64,000 nt of DNA. Source: JANPPS01 sp964242575. Its GTDB lineage: Bacteria > Pseudomonadota > Alphaproteobacteria > Acetobacterales > Acetobacteraceae. Of the stretch, positions 36,455-46,080 are shown piece by piece (within the stretch, counting starts at the first letter, position 1; each line of letters begins with the position of its first letter). The stretch spans positions 40,523-104,522 of the forward strand of contig CAXTCN010000007.1 of assembly GCA_964242575.1 (NCBI GenBank), read 5' to 3'. The position numbers were made by a program, and so were the translations under genes. Under the pieces are notes generated by a model, which ran no database searches, had not been told where the DNA came from, and saw only the letters and a list, made by a program, of their open reading frames with translations.

Positions 36455-37324
36455 TCAGCCTCCAGCAGGGACCGCGGGTGTAACCTGGGCTTGGCGGAGC
36501 GGGCAATAGAACGTGCTGCGCCCGCCCTGGGTCATGCGGGCCACGCCGTCGCAGGCGGGCGGGCCGGGGCAGTCCTCGCAGCGCTGCCCCTCGCGGCCGT
36601 ACACGCGCCAGGCGTGCTGGAAATAGCCAAGCTCGCCGTCAGGCTGCACGTAGTCCCGGAGGCTCGACCCTCCGGCGGCGATAGCCTCCAACAGGGTCGC
36701 CTTGATCTCCGGCGCCAGCCGCGCCGCTTGCGCGCCGGCCACGTCCGCCGCCATGCGCCCAGGCGCCACCCCGGCGCGGAACAGCGCCTCGCACACATAG
36801 ATGTTGCCGAGGCCCGCCACCAACCGCTGGTCCAGCAGCGCCGCCTTGATCGGGGTGCGCCGCCCGGCCAGCGCCGCCGAGAGCGTGGCCGCGTTGAACG
36901 CGTCGTCCAGCGGCTCTGGGCCAAGCCCGGCCAGCAACCGGTGCGCGTCCTCGCTGGCCGTCGGCACCAGGTCGATGGAGCCAAACCGCCGGGGATCGAC
37001 GAAGCCGACCAGCCAGCCGTCCTCGGTTTCCATCTCGACGTGCTCGTGCGCCACCGCCTCGTTCGCGCCGTGGCGGCGGACCGACATGCGGCCGGACATG
37101 CCGAGGTGCAACAGCACGCTGTCGCCGCCACTGAGCCGCATCAGGATGTACTTGGCCCGGCGGCGGAACCCCAGCACCCGTGCGCCGGTCAGCCGGGCCG
37201 CAAGGCCGCCCGGCAACGGCCAGCGCAGGTCGGGACGCCGCACCTCCGCCCGCCGGATCACACGGCCCTCCAGGCGCGCCGCCAGGCCACGCATCACGGT
37301 CTCGACTTCGGGGAGTTCCGGCAT
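36455..37324 (-). CDS. mutM: Formamidopyrimidine-DNA glycosylase
   Basis: It removes 8-oxoguanine and other oxidised purines. ATG 37324 gives MPELPEVETVMRGL, with the catalytic N-terminal Pro and Glu2-equivalent, and 289 residues. The helix-two-turn-helix segment is GLGNIYVCEALFRAGV. The C-terminal zinc finger is unusual: CEDCPGPPAC is followed by FYCPLRQ, where the last CxxC cysteine is replaced and a third cysteine lies earlier. Four Cys remain in total. It is divergent from ubiE, 26 bases apart. Confidence 0.93.
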   Translation of the reverse strand: MPELPEVETVMRGLAARLEGRVIRRAEVRRPDLRWPLPGGLAARLTGARVLGFRRRAKYILMRLSGGDSVLLHLGMSGRMSVRRHGANEAVAHEHVEMETEDGWLVGFVDPRRFGSIDLVPTASEDAHRLLAGLGPEPLDDAFNAATLSAALAGRRTPIKAALLDQRLVAGLGNIYVCEALFRAGVAPGRMAADVAGAQAARLAPEIKATLLEAIAAGGSSLRDYVQPDGELGYFQHAWRVYGREGQRCEDCPGPPACDGVARMTQGGRSTFYCPLRQAQVTPAVPAGG

Positions 37325-37350
37325 GGGCGCCGAGCCTATATCGTCTCGGC

Positions 37351-38094
37351 ATGACCGACAATTCAGAGACCGATTTCGGCTTCCGCAGCGTGCCGCGCGC
37401 CGCCAAAAAGCCGATGGTGCGCGCGGTGTTCGACAGCGTGGCGCCCAAGTACGACCTGATGAACGACCTGATGTCCCTGGGCGTGCACCGGGCTTGGAAG
37501 CGATCTTTCGTCGAGGGCCTGGACCCACGGCCGGGCCGGACCCTGCTGGACCTCGCGGGCGGCACCGGCGACATCGCCTTCGCGTGGCGGAAACGGGGCG
37601 GCGGGCCGGTCTGGCTCACGGACATCAACGCCGCCATGCTGGAAGTCGGCCGGGACCGGGCGGTGGCGCGCGGCCTGGTGGACGGCGTGACCGTGCTGGT
37701 GGCGGACGCCGAGCGCCTGCCGTTTCCGGACCGCTGCGTGGACCGGGTCAGCATCGCGTTCGGCCTGCGCAACTGCACCGACAAGGCCGCGGTGCTGGCG
37801 GAGGCGCGCCGGGTGCTGCGGCCGGGCGGGCAGTTTCATTGCCTGGAATTCTCTCGGCTGCAAGTGGCGGCGCTGGCGCCCGCGTATGACGCGTGGTCGT
37901 TCCAGGTCATGCCGCGGCTGGGCCGGGCGGTGGCAGGGGACGCGGACAGCTACACCTATTTGGCTGAGAGCATCCGCACCTTCCCGGACCAAGAAACATT
38001 GGCCAGCATGATGCGGGCGGCCGGGCTGTCCCGCGTGTCGTACCGCAACCTCACGGGCGGCATCGCGGCGGTCCACCGGGGCTGGCGTCTTTGA
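37351..38094 (+). CDS. ubiE: Demethylmenaquinone/2-polyprenyl-benzoquinol methyltransferase
   Basis: SAM-dependent C-methylation in ubiquinone (and menaquinone) biosynthesis. ATG 37351 gives 247 residues. It has the UbiE start FGFRSVPRAAKKPMVRAVFDSVAPKYDLMND (positions about 9-39; key FDSVAPKYDLMNDLMS), SAM motif LLDLAGGTGDIAF and SIAFGLRNCTDKAAVL. It overlaps coaBC by four bases. The usual neighbour ubiB is not between them. Confidence 0.95.
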   Translation: MTDNSETDFGFRSVPRAAKKPMVRAVFDSVAPKYDLMNDLMSLGVHRAWKRSFVEGLDPRPGRTLLDLAGGTGDIAFAWRKRGGGPVWLTDINAAMLEVGRDRAVARGLVDGVTVLVADAERLPFPDRCVDRVSIAFGLRNCTDKAAVLAEARRVLRPGGQFHCLEFSRLQVAALAPAYDAWSFQVMPRLGRAVAGDADSYTYLAESIRTFPDQETLASMMRAAGLSRVSYRNLTGGIAAVHRGWRL

Positions 38095-39278
38095 GGCGTG
38101 TGCTGCTGATCGTCTCGGGCGGCATCGCGGCCTACAAGGCGCTAGAGCTGGTGCGGCTGCTCAGGCGCGACGGCGTCGGCGTGACGGCGGTTCTGACCGC
38201 AGGGGGCGCGCGGTTCGTGACGCCGCTCAGCCTCCAGGCGTTGACCGAGACCAAGGTGTACTCGGAGCTGTGGTCGCTCACGGACGAAAGCGAGATGGGC
38301 CACATCCAGCTATCCCGGTCGGCGGACCTGCTGGTGGTGGCACCTGCCAGCGCCAACATGCTGGCAAAGATGGCCGCCGGCCTCACGGACGACCTCGCCA
38401 GCACTATACTATTGGCGACCGACAAGCCGGTGCTGGTCGCGCCCGCCATGAACGTGCGCATGTGGACCCACCCGGCGACGGCCGCGAACATGGCGTCGCT
38501 GCGTGCCCGCGGCGTGCATGTGGTCGGGCCGGATGAGGGCGTCATGGCCTGCAACGAGCACGGCTTCGGCCGCCTGGCGGAGCCGCCGGCCATCCTTGGC
38601 GCCATCCATGCGTTGCTGGACGCGCCGCAGCCGCTACGGGGCCGGCACGCCCTGGTCACCAGCGGACCCACGCACGAGCCGATTGATCCGGTGCGCTACC
38701 TGGCGAACCGCAGCAGCGGGCAGCAGGGCCACGCCATTGCCGGGGCGCTCGCGGCGTTGGGCGCGCGGGTGACATTGGTGAGCGGGCCGGTCGCCATCCT
38801 CGACCCGCCCGGCGTGCTGGTGCGCCGGGTGGAGACGGCGGCCGAGATGCTGGACGCGTGCCAAGCCGCGCTGCCCGCCGATGTCGCCGTGTGCGCCGCC
38901 GCGGTGGCGGATTGGCGCGTGGCGAACGCGGCCGGCGCCAAGCTCAAGAAGCAGCCCGGCGCCGCGCCGCCCGTGTTCGAGCTGGCCGCCAACCCGGACA
39001 TTCTTGCCACGCTATCCGCCGGGCCGATGCGCCCGCGCCTGGTGGTCGGCTTTGCGGCTGAAACGGACCAGGTGCTGGAGCACGCCAGCGCCAAGCGGCA
39101 GCGGAAAGGCTGCGACTGGATCGTGGCGAATGACGTGCGGCCCGAAACCGGGATCATGGGCGGCGACGCCAACCAGGTGCACCTTATCACGGCCACCCAG
39201 ACCGAATCCTGGCCGTTGCTGCCGAAGCCCGAGGTCGCCCGGCGCCTTGCCGCGCGCATCGCGGAAACCCTGGCGTGA
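38091..39278 (+). CDS. coaBC: Bifunctional phosphopantothenoylcysteine decarboxylase/synthetase
   Basis: It makes 4'-phosphopantothenoylcysteine and decarboxylates it in CoA synthesis. The 395-residue protein starts at TTG 38091, overlapping the ubiE stop. The CoaC flavin domain has GGIAAYKALELVR, the active-site His in MGHIQLSRSADLL, PAMN and a GVMACNEHG substrate clamp. The CoaB domain has VTSGPTHEPIDPVRYLANRSSG and KLKKQ. Confidence 0.96.
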   Translation: MRRVLLIVSGGIAAYKALELVRLLRRDGVGVTAVLTAGGARFVTPLSLQALTETKVYSELWSLTDESEMGHIQLSRSADLLVVAPASANMLAKMAAGLTDDLASTILLATDKPVLVAPAMNVRMWTHPATAANMASLRARGVHVVGPDEGVMACNEHGFGRLAEPPAILGAIHALLDAPQPLRGRHALVTSGPTHEPIDPVRYLANRSSGQQGHAIAGALAALGARVTLVSGPVAILDPPGVLVRRVETAAEMLDACQAALPADVAVCAAAVADWRVANAAGAKLKKQPGAAPPVFELAANPDILATLSAGPMRPRLVVGFAAETDQVLEHASAKRQRKGCDWIVANDVRPETGIMGGDANQVHLITATQTESWPLLPKPEVARRLAARIAETLA

Positions 39279-39742
39279 CGCCCGCCATCCAGGTGATGCG
39301 CCTGCCGCACGGCGCGGACCTGCCGCTGCCGACGTACGCCACCGCGGGCGCCGCCGGCATGGACCTGCTGGCGGCGGTGGCAGCGCCTGTGACCGTGACG
39401 CCTGGCGGGCGGGCGTTGATCCCGACCGGCCTCGCTATTGCGCTGCCGCCGGGCCATGAGCTGCAAATCCGGCCGCGCTCGGGCCTGGCGCTCCGCCACG
39501 GCATCGTGGTGGCGAACAGCCCCGGCACCATCGACGAGGACTACCGGGGCGAGTTGCAGGTCATCCTGCTGAACGCCGGCGATGCGCCGTTCACCGTCGA
39601 GCGCGGCATGAGGGTCGCGCAGGCGGTGCTGGCGCCGGTGGTGCGCGCGGCTTGGGCGGAAGTGGTTGTGCTGGACGAGACCGGCCGCGGCGCAGGCGGC
39701 TTCGGCAGCACCGGACAGGGCGCCGTCAAGCAACTGCCATAA
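39275..39742 (+). CDS. dut: dUTP diphosphatase
   Basis: It hydrolyses dUTP to dUMP and keeps uracil out of DNA. The 155-residue protein starts at GTG 39275, overlapping the coaBC stop. Trimeric dUTPase motifs are seen in order: AGAAGMDLLA, RPRSGLALRHGI, GTIDEDYRGEL and the C-terminal GRGAGGFGSTG that closes over the substrate. Confidence 0.96.
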   Translation: MTPAIQVMRLPHGADLPLPTYATAGAAGMDLLAAVAAPVTVTPGGRALIPTGLAIALPPGHELQIRPRSGLALRHGIVVANSPGTIDEDYRGELQVILLNAGDAPFTVERGMRVAQAVLAPVVRAAWAEVVVLDETGRGAGGFGSTGQGAVKQLP

Positions 39743-39786
39743 GGGCGTTGGCTGACACCCTGCCCCGCCTGCGGTAACACGCCTTC

Positions 39787-41514
39787 ATGTCAGACACCGC
39801 GTTCCCCGCTTTCGCCTCCGCGCGCCGCCTGCCGAACGTGTTCGACCTTGTGGCGGGCGTGTGCATCTTTGGCGCGCTGGTTTATGTCGCGGGGGTGGCG
39901 CGCGGCACGTTGGGGCCGCTTGACGCGGCGGCGGCGGTGGCGATCCAGCTCGACCCGTCCTACCTTCCGGGCTACGCGGTCCGCACCACGCTCCGGATGT
40001 TCGCGGCGCTCCTGTGTTCGCTGCTGTTCACCTTCACCATCGCCACTTGGGCCGCCAAAAGCCGGCGCGCCGGGCTGGTCCTGGTGCCGGCGCTGGACAT
40101 CCTGCAATCCGTGCCGATCCTTGGCTTCCTGTCGTTCACCGTCGTGTTCTTCATGGGTTTGTTCCCCAGCCGGGTGCTGGGCGCCGAGCTCGCGGCCATC
40201 TTCGCCATCTTCACCAGCCAGGCCTGGAACATGGCGTTCAGCCTGTACCAGAGCCTCAAAACCGTGCCGGCGGACCTGGACGAGGCCGCGCGCAGCTACC
40301 GGCTCACGGCGTGGCAGCGGTTCTGGCGGCTGGAGGTGCCGTTCGCCATGCCGGGTCTCGTGTGGAATACCATGATGTCCATGTCGGGCGGCTGGTTCTT
40401 CGTGGTGGCGAGCGAGGCGGTGAGCGTCGGCGGCGCAACCTGGAAGCTGCCCGGCATCGGCAGCTACGTGGCGTTGGCGTTGGAACAGCGCGACATCGCC
40501 GCGGTGCTGTATGCCATCCTGGCGATGCTGATGGTGATCCTGGCCTATGACCAACTGCTGTTCCGCCCCTTGGTGGCCTGGTCCGCCAAGTTCCGCTTCG
40601 AGCTGACGGCGGCCGAGGACGCCGAGGACCCCTGGGTGCTGAAGCTGCTGCGCCGCACGCGCCTGTTGCGCCGTATCTCCGCTGTGGTGGGCCGGGTGCT
40701 GGGCGCGTTCGGCGGCCTCCGCCTGTCCCGCACTGCGGCGGCTAGCCTGCCAGGAAAGCGGGCGCCATCCCGTGCCGGCGACGCCATATTCCTGGCCATC
40801 CTGGCCGTCGCGGTGGCGCTGGCGCTGTATTGGATCGCAAGCTTCGCCGCCACGGCGCTCATGTGGGCAGACCTGTTCGAGGCGCTGCGGCTGGGCCTTA
40901 TCACCCTGCTCCGCGTCGTGGTGCTGATGGCGCTAGCGACGTGCGTTTGGGTGCCGGTCGGCGTATGGCTGGGCTTGCGGCCGAAATGGGGCCGGCGGGC
41001 GCAGCCGGTGGCGCAGTTCCTGGCAGCGTTCCCGGCCAACCTGTTCTTCCCGATATTCGTCGTGCTGATCGTGCGCTTTGGGGCGAACCCAGACATCTGG
41101 CTAACGCCGCTCATGATCCTGGGCACGCAATGGTATATTTTGTTCAATGTCATCGCCGGCGCCAGCGTGTTCCCCGGCGACTTGCAGGAGGCCGCGCGCA
41201 ACTTCCGCGTCGGCGGCTGGCTGTGGTGGCGGCGGGTGATCCTGCCGGGGGTGTTACCCTATTACGTGACCGGCGCCATCACGGCGTCCGGCGGGTCCTG
41301 GAACGCCGCCATCGTGTCCGAGGTGGCAAGCTGGGGCGACACGCGGCTGGTGGCGCACGGCCTGGGCGCCTACATCGCGCAGGCGACGGCGGACGGCGAC
41401 ACCGGCCGGGTGGTGCTGGGCGTCGCGGTGATGTCCGGCTTCGTGGTCGCCTTCAACCGCCTGTTGTGGCGTCCGTTGTACAGCTTCGCCAGCCGCCGCC
41501 TCACGCTCGGATAG
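39787..41514 (+). CDS. ABC permease with two fused membrane domains
   Basis: The 575-residue protein carries two binding-protein-dependent permease domains in one chain (about residues 60-270 and 330-570), each with an EAA-like loop (DLDEAARSYRLTAWQRFW and DLQEAARNFRVGGWLWWR). This matches the nitrate/taurine-like permeases that pair with an ATPase carrying a C-terminal AAA-associated domain. The ATPase follows after 10 bases. No cognate NrtA/TauA-type binding protein is in the locus. Substrate unknown. Confidence 0.85.
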   Translation: MSDTAFPAFASARRLPNVFDLVAGVCIFGALVYVAGVARGTLGPLDAAAAVAIQLDPSYLPGYAVRTTLRMFAALLCSLLFTFTIATWAAKSRRAGLVLVPALDILQSVPILGFLSFTVVFFMGLFPSRVLGAELAAIFAIFTSQAWNMAFSLYQSLKTVPADLDEAARSYRLTAWQRFWRLEVPFAMPGLVWNTMMSMSGGWFFVVASEAVSVGGATWKLPGIGSYVALALEQRDIAAVLYAILAMLMVILAYDQLLFRPLVAWSAKFRFELTAAEDAEDPWVLKLLRRTRLLRRISAVVGRVLGAFGGLRLSRTAAASLPGKRAPSRAGDAIFLAILAVAVALALYWIASFAATALMWADLFEALRLGLITLLRVVVLMALATCVWVPVGVWLGLRPKWGRRAQPVAQFLAAFPANLFFPIFVVLIVRFGANPDIWLTPLMILGTQWYILFNVIAGASVFPGDLQEAARNFRVGGWLWWRRVILPGVLPYYVTGAITASGGSWNAAIVSEVASWGDTRLVAHGLGAYIAQATADGDTGRVVLGVAVMSGFVVAFNRLLWRPLYSFASRRLTLG

Positions 41515-41524
41515 GAGCTGCCCG

Positions 41525-42820
41525 ATGGACCAGACCGTAGCGGCCGACCTGTTGCAAGTGCGGTCCGTCCGCCAGGCCTACCACAAGGACAGCACGGCCG
41601 CGCTGGTAGTGCTGGACAACGTGGACGTGTCGCTGCGGTCCGGCGAGATTGTGGGGCTGCTGGGCCGGTCAGGCTCGGGCAAGTCCACGCTGCTGCGCAT
41701 CATCGCCGGGCTGCTGACGCCCACGTCCGGCCAAGTCATGTGGCGCGGCGTCCCGTTGCGCGGCCCGGCCGACGGGGTGGCGATGGTGTTCCAAAGCTTC
41801 GCCCTGTTCCCGTGGCTGACCGTGCAGGAGAACGTCGAGCTGGGGCTGGAGGCATTGGGCGTGCCCCGGGCTGAACGCGAAAGCCGGGCGGAGCAGGCCA
41901 TCGACCTGATTGGCCTCGGCGGCTACGAGAGCGCCTACCCCAAGGAGTTGTCGGGCGGCATGCGGCAGCGCGTCGGCCTGGCGCGGGCGCTGGTGGTGCA
42001 TCCGGACCTGCTGCTGATGGACGAGCCGTTCAGCGCGCTGGACGTGCTGACGGCCGAGACCCTGCGCACCGACCTCATTGACCTGTGGAGCGAGGGCAAG
42101 CTGCCGGTGAAGTCTGTGCTGATGGTGACGCACAACATTGAGGAGGCCGTGCTGATGTGCGACCGCATCCTGGTGTTCAGCAGCAACCCCGGCCGGGTCG
42201 CGTCCGAGCTGCGCGTGCCGTTCCCGCATCCGCGCAACCGGCACGACCCGCAGTTCCGCCAACTGGTGGACGACATCTACGCCCTTATGACCCGGCGCGC
42301 CCCCGCCGCCCGCACCGCCGCGCTGCCAGCCGCCAGCATGTCGATGCAGTTGCAGCCGGTGTCCACCAACCTGCTGGCGGGCTTGATGGAGACCTTGGCC
42401 GCGCCGCCATACAGCGGGCGCGCCGACCTGCCGGCGCTGGCCGGGACGCTGCAGCTTGAGCTGGACGAGTTGCTGCCGATGGGCGAGGCGCTGGGGCTGT
42501 TCGGGCTGGGCGTGCTGGAGGAGGGCGACCTGCGGCTGCTGGACCGCGGCCGGGCGTTCGTGGAGGCGGACACCGACGACCGCAAGCGCATCTTCGCCGA
42601 GGCGTTGCGGGCCAACGTGCCGTTGGTGGCGCAAATCCGCCGGGTGCTGGACGAGCGCCCCAACCACCGCGCGGCGGCGGTGCGGTTCAGGGACGAGCTG
42701 GAGGATTTCATGTCCCCGGACTACGCCGACGACACGCTGGCGGCGGTGATTGCCTGGGGGCGCTACGCCGAGCTTTACTCCTACGACGAGGAGGCCGACC
42801 AGTTCTTCCTAGAGGAGTAG
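41525..42820 (+). CDS. ABC ATPase with C-terminal AAA-associated domain
   Basis: The 431-residue protein has Walker A GRSGSGKSTLLR, Q-loop FQSFALFPWLTV, signature LSGGMRQRVGLARALV, Walker B LLLMDEPFSALD and the H-loop VTHNIEEA of the nitrate/sulfonate/bicarbonate ATPase group. Residues from about 290 to 431 form the extra AAA-associated C-terminal domain found in a subset of these proteins, which probably regulates transport. It partners with the fused permease and is followed seven bases later by a peptide-binding protein gene. Confidence 0.87.
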   Translation: MDQTVAADLLQVRSVRQAYHKDSTAALVVLDNVDVSLRSGEIVGLLGRSGSGKSTLLRIIAGLLTPTSGQVMWRGVPLRGPADGVAMVFQSFALFPWLTVQENVELGLEALGVPRAERESRAEQAIDLIGLGGYESAYPKELSGGMRQRVGLARALVVHPDLLLMDEPFSALDVLTAETLRTDLIDLWSEGKLPVKSVLMVTHNIEEAVLMCDRILVFSSNPGRVASELRVPFPHPRNRHDPQFRQLVDDIYALMTRRAPAARTAALPAASMSMQLQPVSTNLLAGLMETLAAPPYSGRADLPALAGTLQLELDELLPMGEALGLFGLGVLEEGDLRLLDRGRAFVEADTDDRKRIFAEALRANVPLVAQIRRVLDERPNHRAAAVRFRDELEDFMSPDYADDTLAAVIAWGRYAELYSYDEEADQFFLEE

Positions 42821-42827
42821 GACGCCC

Positions 42828-44420
42828 ATGACCCCCACCCGCCGCACCCTGCTGGGCGCCGCGCCCTTGTTATGGGCCAGCGCGTTCCGCCCCGCCTTCG
42901 CCGCCACGCCGCGGGACACCGTGGTGATGGCCAAGCGGATTGATGACATCATCAGCCTCGATCCCGCCGAGAGCTTCGAGTACATGGGCAGCGAGATCAG
43001 CGGCAACCTTTATGAGAAGCTGGTCAGCCCGAACGCCGACGCGCCAACCCGGATCGACCCGGCGCTGGCGGAACGCTGGTCCAGCAGCGAGGACGGGCGG
43101 ACCTGGACCTTCACGTTGCGCGCCGACCGCAAGTTCGCGTCCGGCGCGCCGGTGACCGCGGAGGACGCGGCGTGGAGCCTGCAGCGCGCGGTGATCCTGA
43201 ACAAGGCGCCCGGTTTCATCATCAGCCAGTTCGGCTTCACCAAGGCCAACGTCGGGCAGCGCATCCGTGCCACCGATCCGCGCACCCTGGTGATCGAGAT
43301 CGCGGAGCGGCAGGCGCCGACGTTCCTGCTGTACTGCCTGTCGGCCAACGTGGGCGGCGTGGTGGAGAAGCGCGCGGCGTTGTCCCAGGCCAGCGGGGAC
43401 GACCTGGGCAACGCCTGGCTGCGCACCAACAGCGCCGGGTCCGGGCCGTGGGTGCTGCGCACCGCGCGGGCCAGCGAGTTGGTGACGCTGGACGCCAACC
43501 CCGCGCACCCGGACGCGCCACGGCTGAAGCGCATGGTGATCCGGCACGTGGCGGACCCGTCGGTGCAGCTCCTGCTGTTGCAGCAGGGCGACGCGGACAT
43601 CGCGCGCGACCTGTTGCCGGAGGGGATTAAGGCCGCGCGGGCCAACCCGGCCTTCGAGGTAATAGCGCAGGACAAGGCCAGCTTGGTGCACCTGTCGATG
43701 AACGTGCGGCAACCGGCGCTCAGTAAGCCGCAGGTGCGGGAGGCGATCCGCTGGGCCATCGACTACCAGGGCATCGCCACCAATCTCACGCCCGAGACAT
43801 ACAGCGTGCACCAGGCTTTCCTGCCGCGCGGCTTCCCGGCGGCTGTCACCGACACGCCGTATCGCTACGACCCGGACCGTGCCCGCGCGTTGCTGGCCGA
43901 GGCGGGCTATGCGGACGGGCTGGACCTTACGTTCGACCACGCTGCCAGCTCGCCCCGCATCGAGATCGCGCAGGCGTTGCAGGCGCAGATGGGGGCGGTC
44001 GGCATCCGGCTCACGTTGTTGGCCGGCGAGGGGCGGCAAATCCTGACCAAAATCCGGGCGCGGCAGCATCAGTTGGCGATCTCGTTGTGGGGTTCGGACT
44101 ACTTCGACCCGCACAGCAACGCGCAGGCCTTCTGCGTGAACGAGGACAACTCCGACGCGTCCACCAATCGCACCACGGCGTGGAACCAGTCCTGGGCGGA
44201 CCCGGACCTTACGGTCCGCGCGCTGGCTGCCGTGAAGGAGACGGACGCGGAGGCGCGGGTGGCGCTGTATGAGGCGCTGCAGCGGGACGTGATGACGCGC
44301 GGGCCGTATGCGATCATGCTGCAGGAAACGTCCGTGGCCGCGCTGCGCCGCCCGACGGCCGGCCTGCGGTTGGGGCCGCTGTCGGACCGCACCGTGTATG
44401 CGCCAATCAGCAAGGGTTAA
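42828..44420 (+). CDS. Peptide-type ABC binding protein 1 (family 5, Tat signal)
   Basis: The 530-residue precursor starts with a twin-arginine signal (TRRTLLGAAP...) and cleavage after FAATP-like residues. The DppA/OppA-type fold shows in LDPAESFEYMGSEISGNLYEKL, WTFTLRADRKFASG and QVREAIRWAIDYQGI. It is paralogous along its length to the next gene. Its ribosome site GAGGAG overlaps the end of the ATPase gene, so it is in the same operon. Confidence 0.87.
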   Translation: MTPTRRTLLGAAPLLWASAFRPAFAATPRDTVVMAKRIDDIISLDPAESFEYMGSEISGNLYEKLVSPNADAPTRIDPALAERWSSSEDGRTWTFTLRADRKFASGAPVTAEDAAWSLQRAVILNKAPGFIISQFGFTKANVGQRIRATDPRTLVIEIAERQAPTFLLYCLSANVGGVVEKRAALSQASGDDLGNAWLRTNSAGSGPWVLRTARASELVTLDANPAHPDAPRLKRMVIRHVADPSVQLLLLQQGDADIARDLLPEGIKAARANPAFEVIAQDKASLVHLSMNVRQPALSKPQVREAIRWAIDYQGIATNLTPETYSVHQAFLPRGFPAAVTDTPYRYDPDRARALLAEAGYADGLDLTFDHAASSPRIEIAQALQAQMGAVGIRLTLLAGEGRQILTKIRARQHQLAISLWGSDYFDPHSNAQAFCVNEDNSDASTNRTTAWNQSWADPDLTVRALAAVKETDAEARVALYEALQRDVMTRGPYAIMLQETSVAALRRPTAGLRLGPLSDRTVYAPISKG

Positions 44421-44481
44421 AACCCTTTCCCCACCGGGCCGACGCGGCGTATCCTTGGCATAATCTCAGGAGACCCGAACC

Positions 44482-46080
44482 ATGCTGAACCGCCGCACCT
44501 TGCTGGGCGCCGCCGGCGCAAGCCCGTTGATCTGGGCCACAGCCTTCCCCGTGCTGGCGCAGGCGCCGCGCGACGTGGTGGTGATGGGCATGCCGATCGA
44601 CGACATCGTGAGCCTGGACCCGCAGGAGAGCTTCGAGTTCACCGGCACCGAGGTCCTGGGCAACACCTACGACCGGCTGATTCTACCCAACCTCAAGGAG
44701 CCGACCGAGATCAAGGGCGACTTGGCCGAGAGCTGGACCATCAGCCCCGACGGCCTCACCACCACGTTCAAGATCGTGTCCGGGCGCAAGTTCGCCTCCG
44801 GCAACCCGGTTACCGCGGAGGACGCGGCATTCACCCTGCAACGCGCCGTCATCTTGAATAAAACGCCAGCGTTCATCGTGAACCAGTTCGGCTTCACGCC
44901 GCAGAACGTGGCCGAACGGATCAAGGCGACCGACCCCAGCACCCTCGTGCTGCAGATCGCCGAGGCCGGGTCGCCGTCGTTCCTGCTGTACTGCCTGTCT
45001 GCCTCGGTGGGCGGCATCGTCGACAAAAAGCTGGTGATGTCCAAGGCATCCGGGAACGACCTGGGCAACGCCTGGCTCAAGGCCGGCAACAGCGCCGGGT
45101 CCGGCCCCTTCGTGCTGCGCGCCTGGAAAGCCAGCGAGAGCATGATGCTGGAGCCGAACTCCAACCATCCAAACCCGCCCAAAGCGCGGCGCATGATTAT
45201 CCTGCACCGGCCGGACCCGTCGTCGCAGATGTTGGGGCTGCAGAAGGGCGACCTCGACATCGTACGCAACCTGAGCCCGGACCAGCTTGCGACGTTGGGC
45301 AAGGACCCGGCCTATACCCTGGTCACCAGCCCCAAGAGCTACATTAACTACTTGGCGCTGAACCAGAGCCATCCGGAGCTGGCCAAGCCGCAGGTGCGGC
45401 AGTCAATCAAGTGGGCGGTGGACTACCAGGGGATCGCCGAAACCATCACCGCCAACATCTACGAGCCGCACCAGGCATTCCTGCCCAAGGGCTTTCCTGG
45501 CGCGTTAACCGACCTGCCGTTCAAGAAAGACGTGGCGAGGGCCAAGGCGCTGCTGGCGGAGGCCGGCGTGCCGAACGGGTTCGAGGTGACGTTCGACCAT
45601 CCCTCCACGGCGCCGTTCGCGGACTGGGCGCAGGCCATCCAGGCCAACCTCGCGGAGATCGGCGTCAAGGCCACGCTGATCGCCGGGGAGAGCCGGCAGG
45701 TGATCACCAAAACCCGCGCGCGGCAGCACCAGATCGCGATGGTGCGCTGGGGGTCCGACTACATGGACCCACACAGCAACGCGGAAACGTTCAACATCAA
45801 CACCGACAACTCCGAGGAGCAGAAAAACCGCACCCTGGCATGGCGCAGCAACTGGAAAGATGACGAGTTCACCAAGCGCGCGGTCGAGGCGCTAAAGGAG
45901 CCGGACGCCGCGCGCCGGGTGGCGGCATACGAACGGCTGCAACGCGACCACCAGGAGCGCAGCCCGTTCGTGCTGCTGGGCCAGCAAATTGAGGTCGCGG
46001 TCATGAAAAAGTCGGTGACGGGCCTGGAGCTTGCGTTGCTGTCCGACCGCAGCCGCTACGCCGGCGTCACCAAAGCCTGA
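44482..46080 (+). CDS. Peptide-type ABC binding protein 2 (family 5, Tat signal)
   Basis: The 532-residue paralogue of the preceding gene has the twin-arginine signal NRRTLLGAAG and cleavage near VLAQAP. Shared blocks with gene 1 include SLDPQESFEFTGTEVLGNTYDRL and QVRQSIKWAVDYQGIAE. AGGAG lies upstream of the ATG. Two binding proteins feeding one DppBCDF permease is a common way to widen substrate range. Its stop abuts the GTG of the permease. Confidence 0.88.
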   Translation: MLNRRTLLGAAGASPLIWATAFPVLAQAPRDVVVMGMPIDDIVSLDPQESFEFTGTEVLGNTYDRLILPNLKEPTEIKGDLAESWTISPDGLTTTFKIVSGRKFASGNPVTAEDAAFTLQRAVILNKTPAFIVNQFGFTPQNVAERIKATDPSTLVLQIAEAGSPSFLLYCLSASVGGIVDKKLVMSKASGNDLGNAWLKAGNSAGSGPFVLRAWKASESMMLEPNSNHPNPPKARRMIILHRPDPSSQMLGLQKGDLDIVRNLSPDQLATLGKDPAYTLVTSPKSYINYLALNQSHPELAKPQVRQSIKWAVDYQGIAETITANIYEPHQAFLPKGFPGALTDLPFKKDVARAKALLAEAGVPNGFEVTFDHPSTAPFADWAQAIQANLAEIGVKATLIAGESRQVITKTRARQHQIAMVRWGSDYMDPHSNAETFNINTDNSEEQKNRTLAWRSNWKDDEFTKRAVEALKEPDAARRVAAYERLQRDHQERSPFVLLGQQIEVAVMKKSVTGLELALLSDRSRYAGVTKA

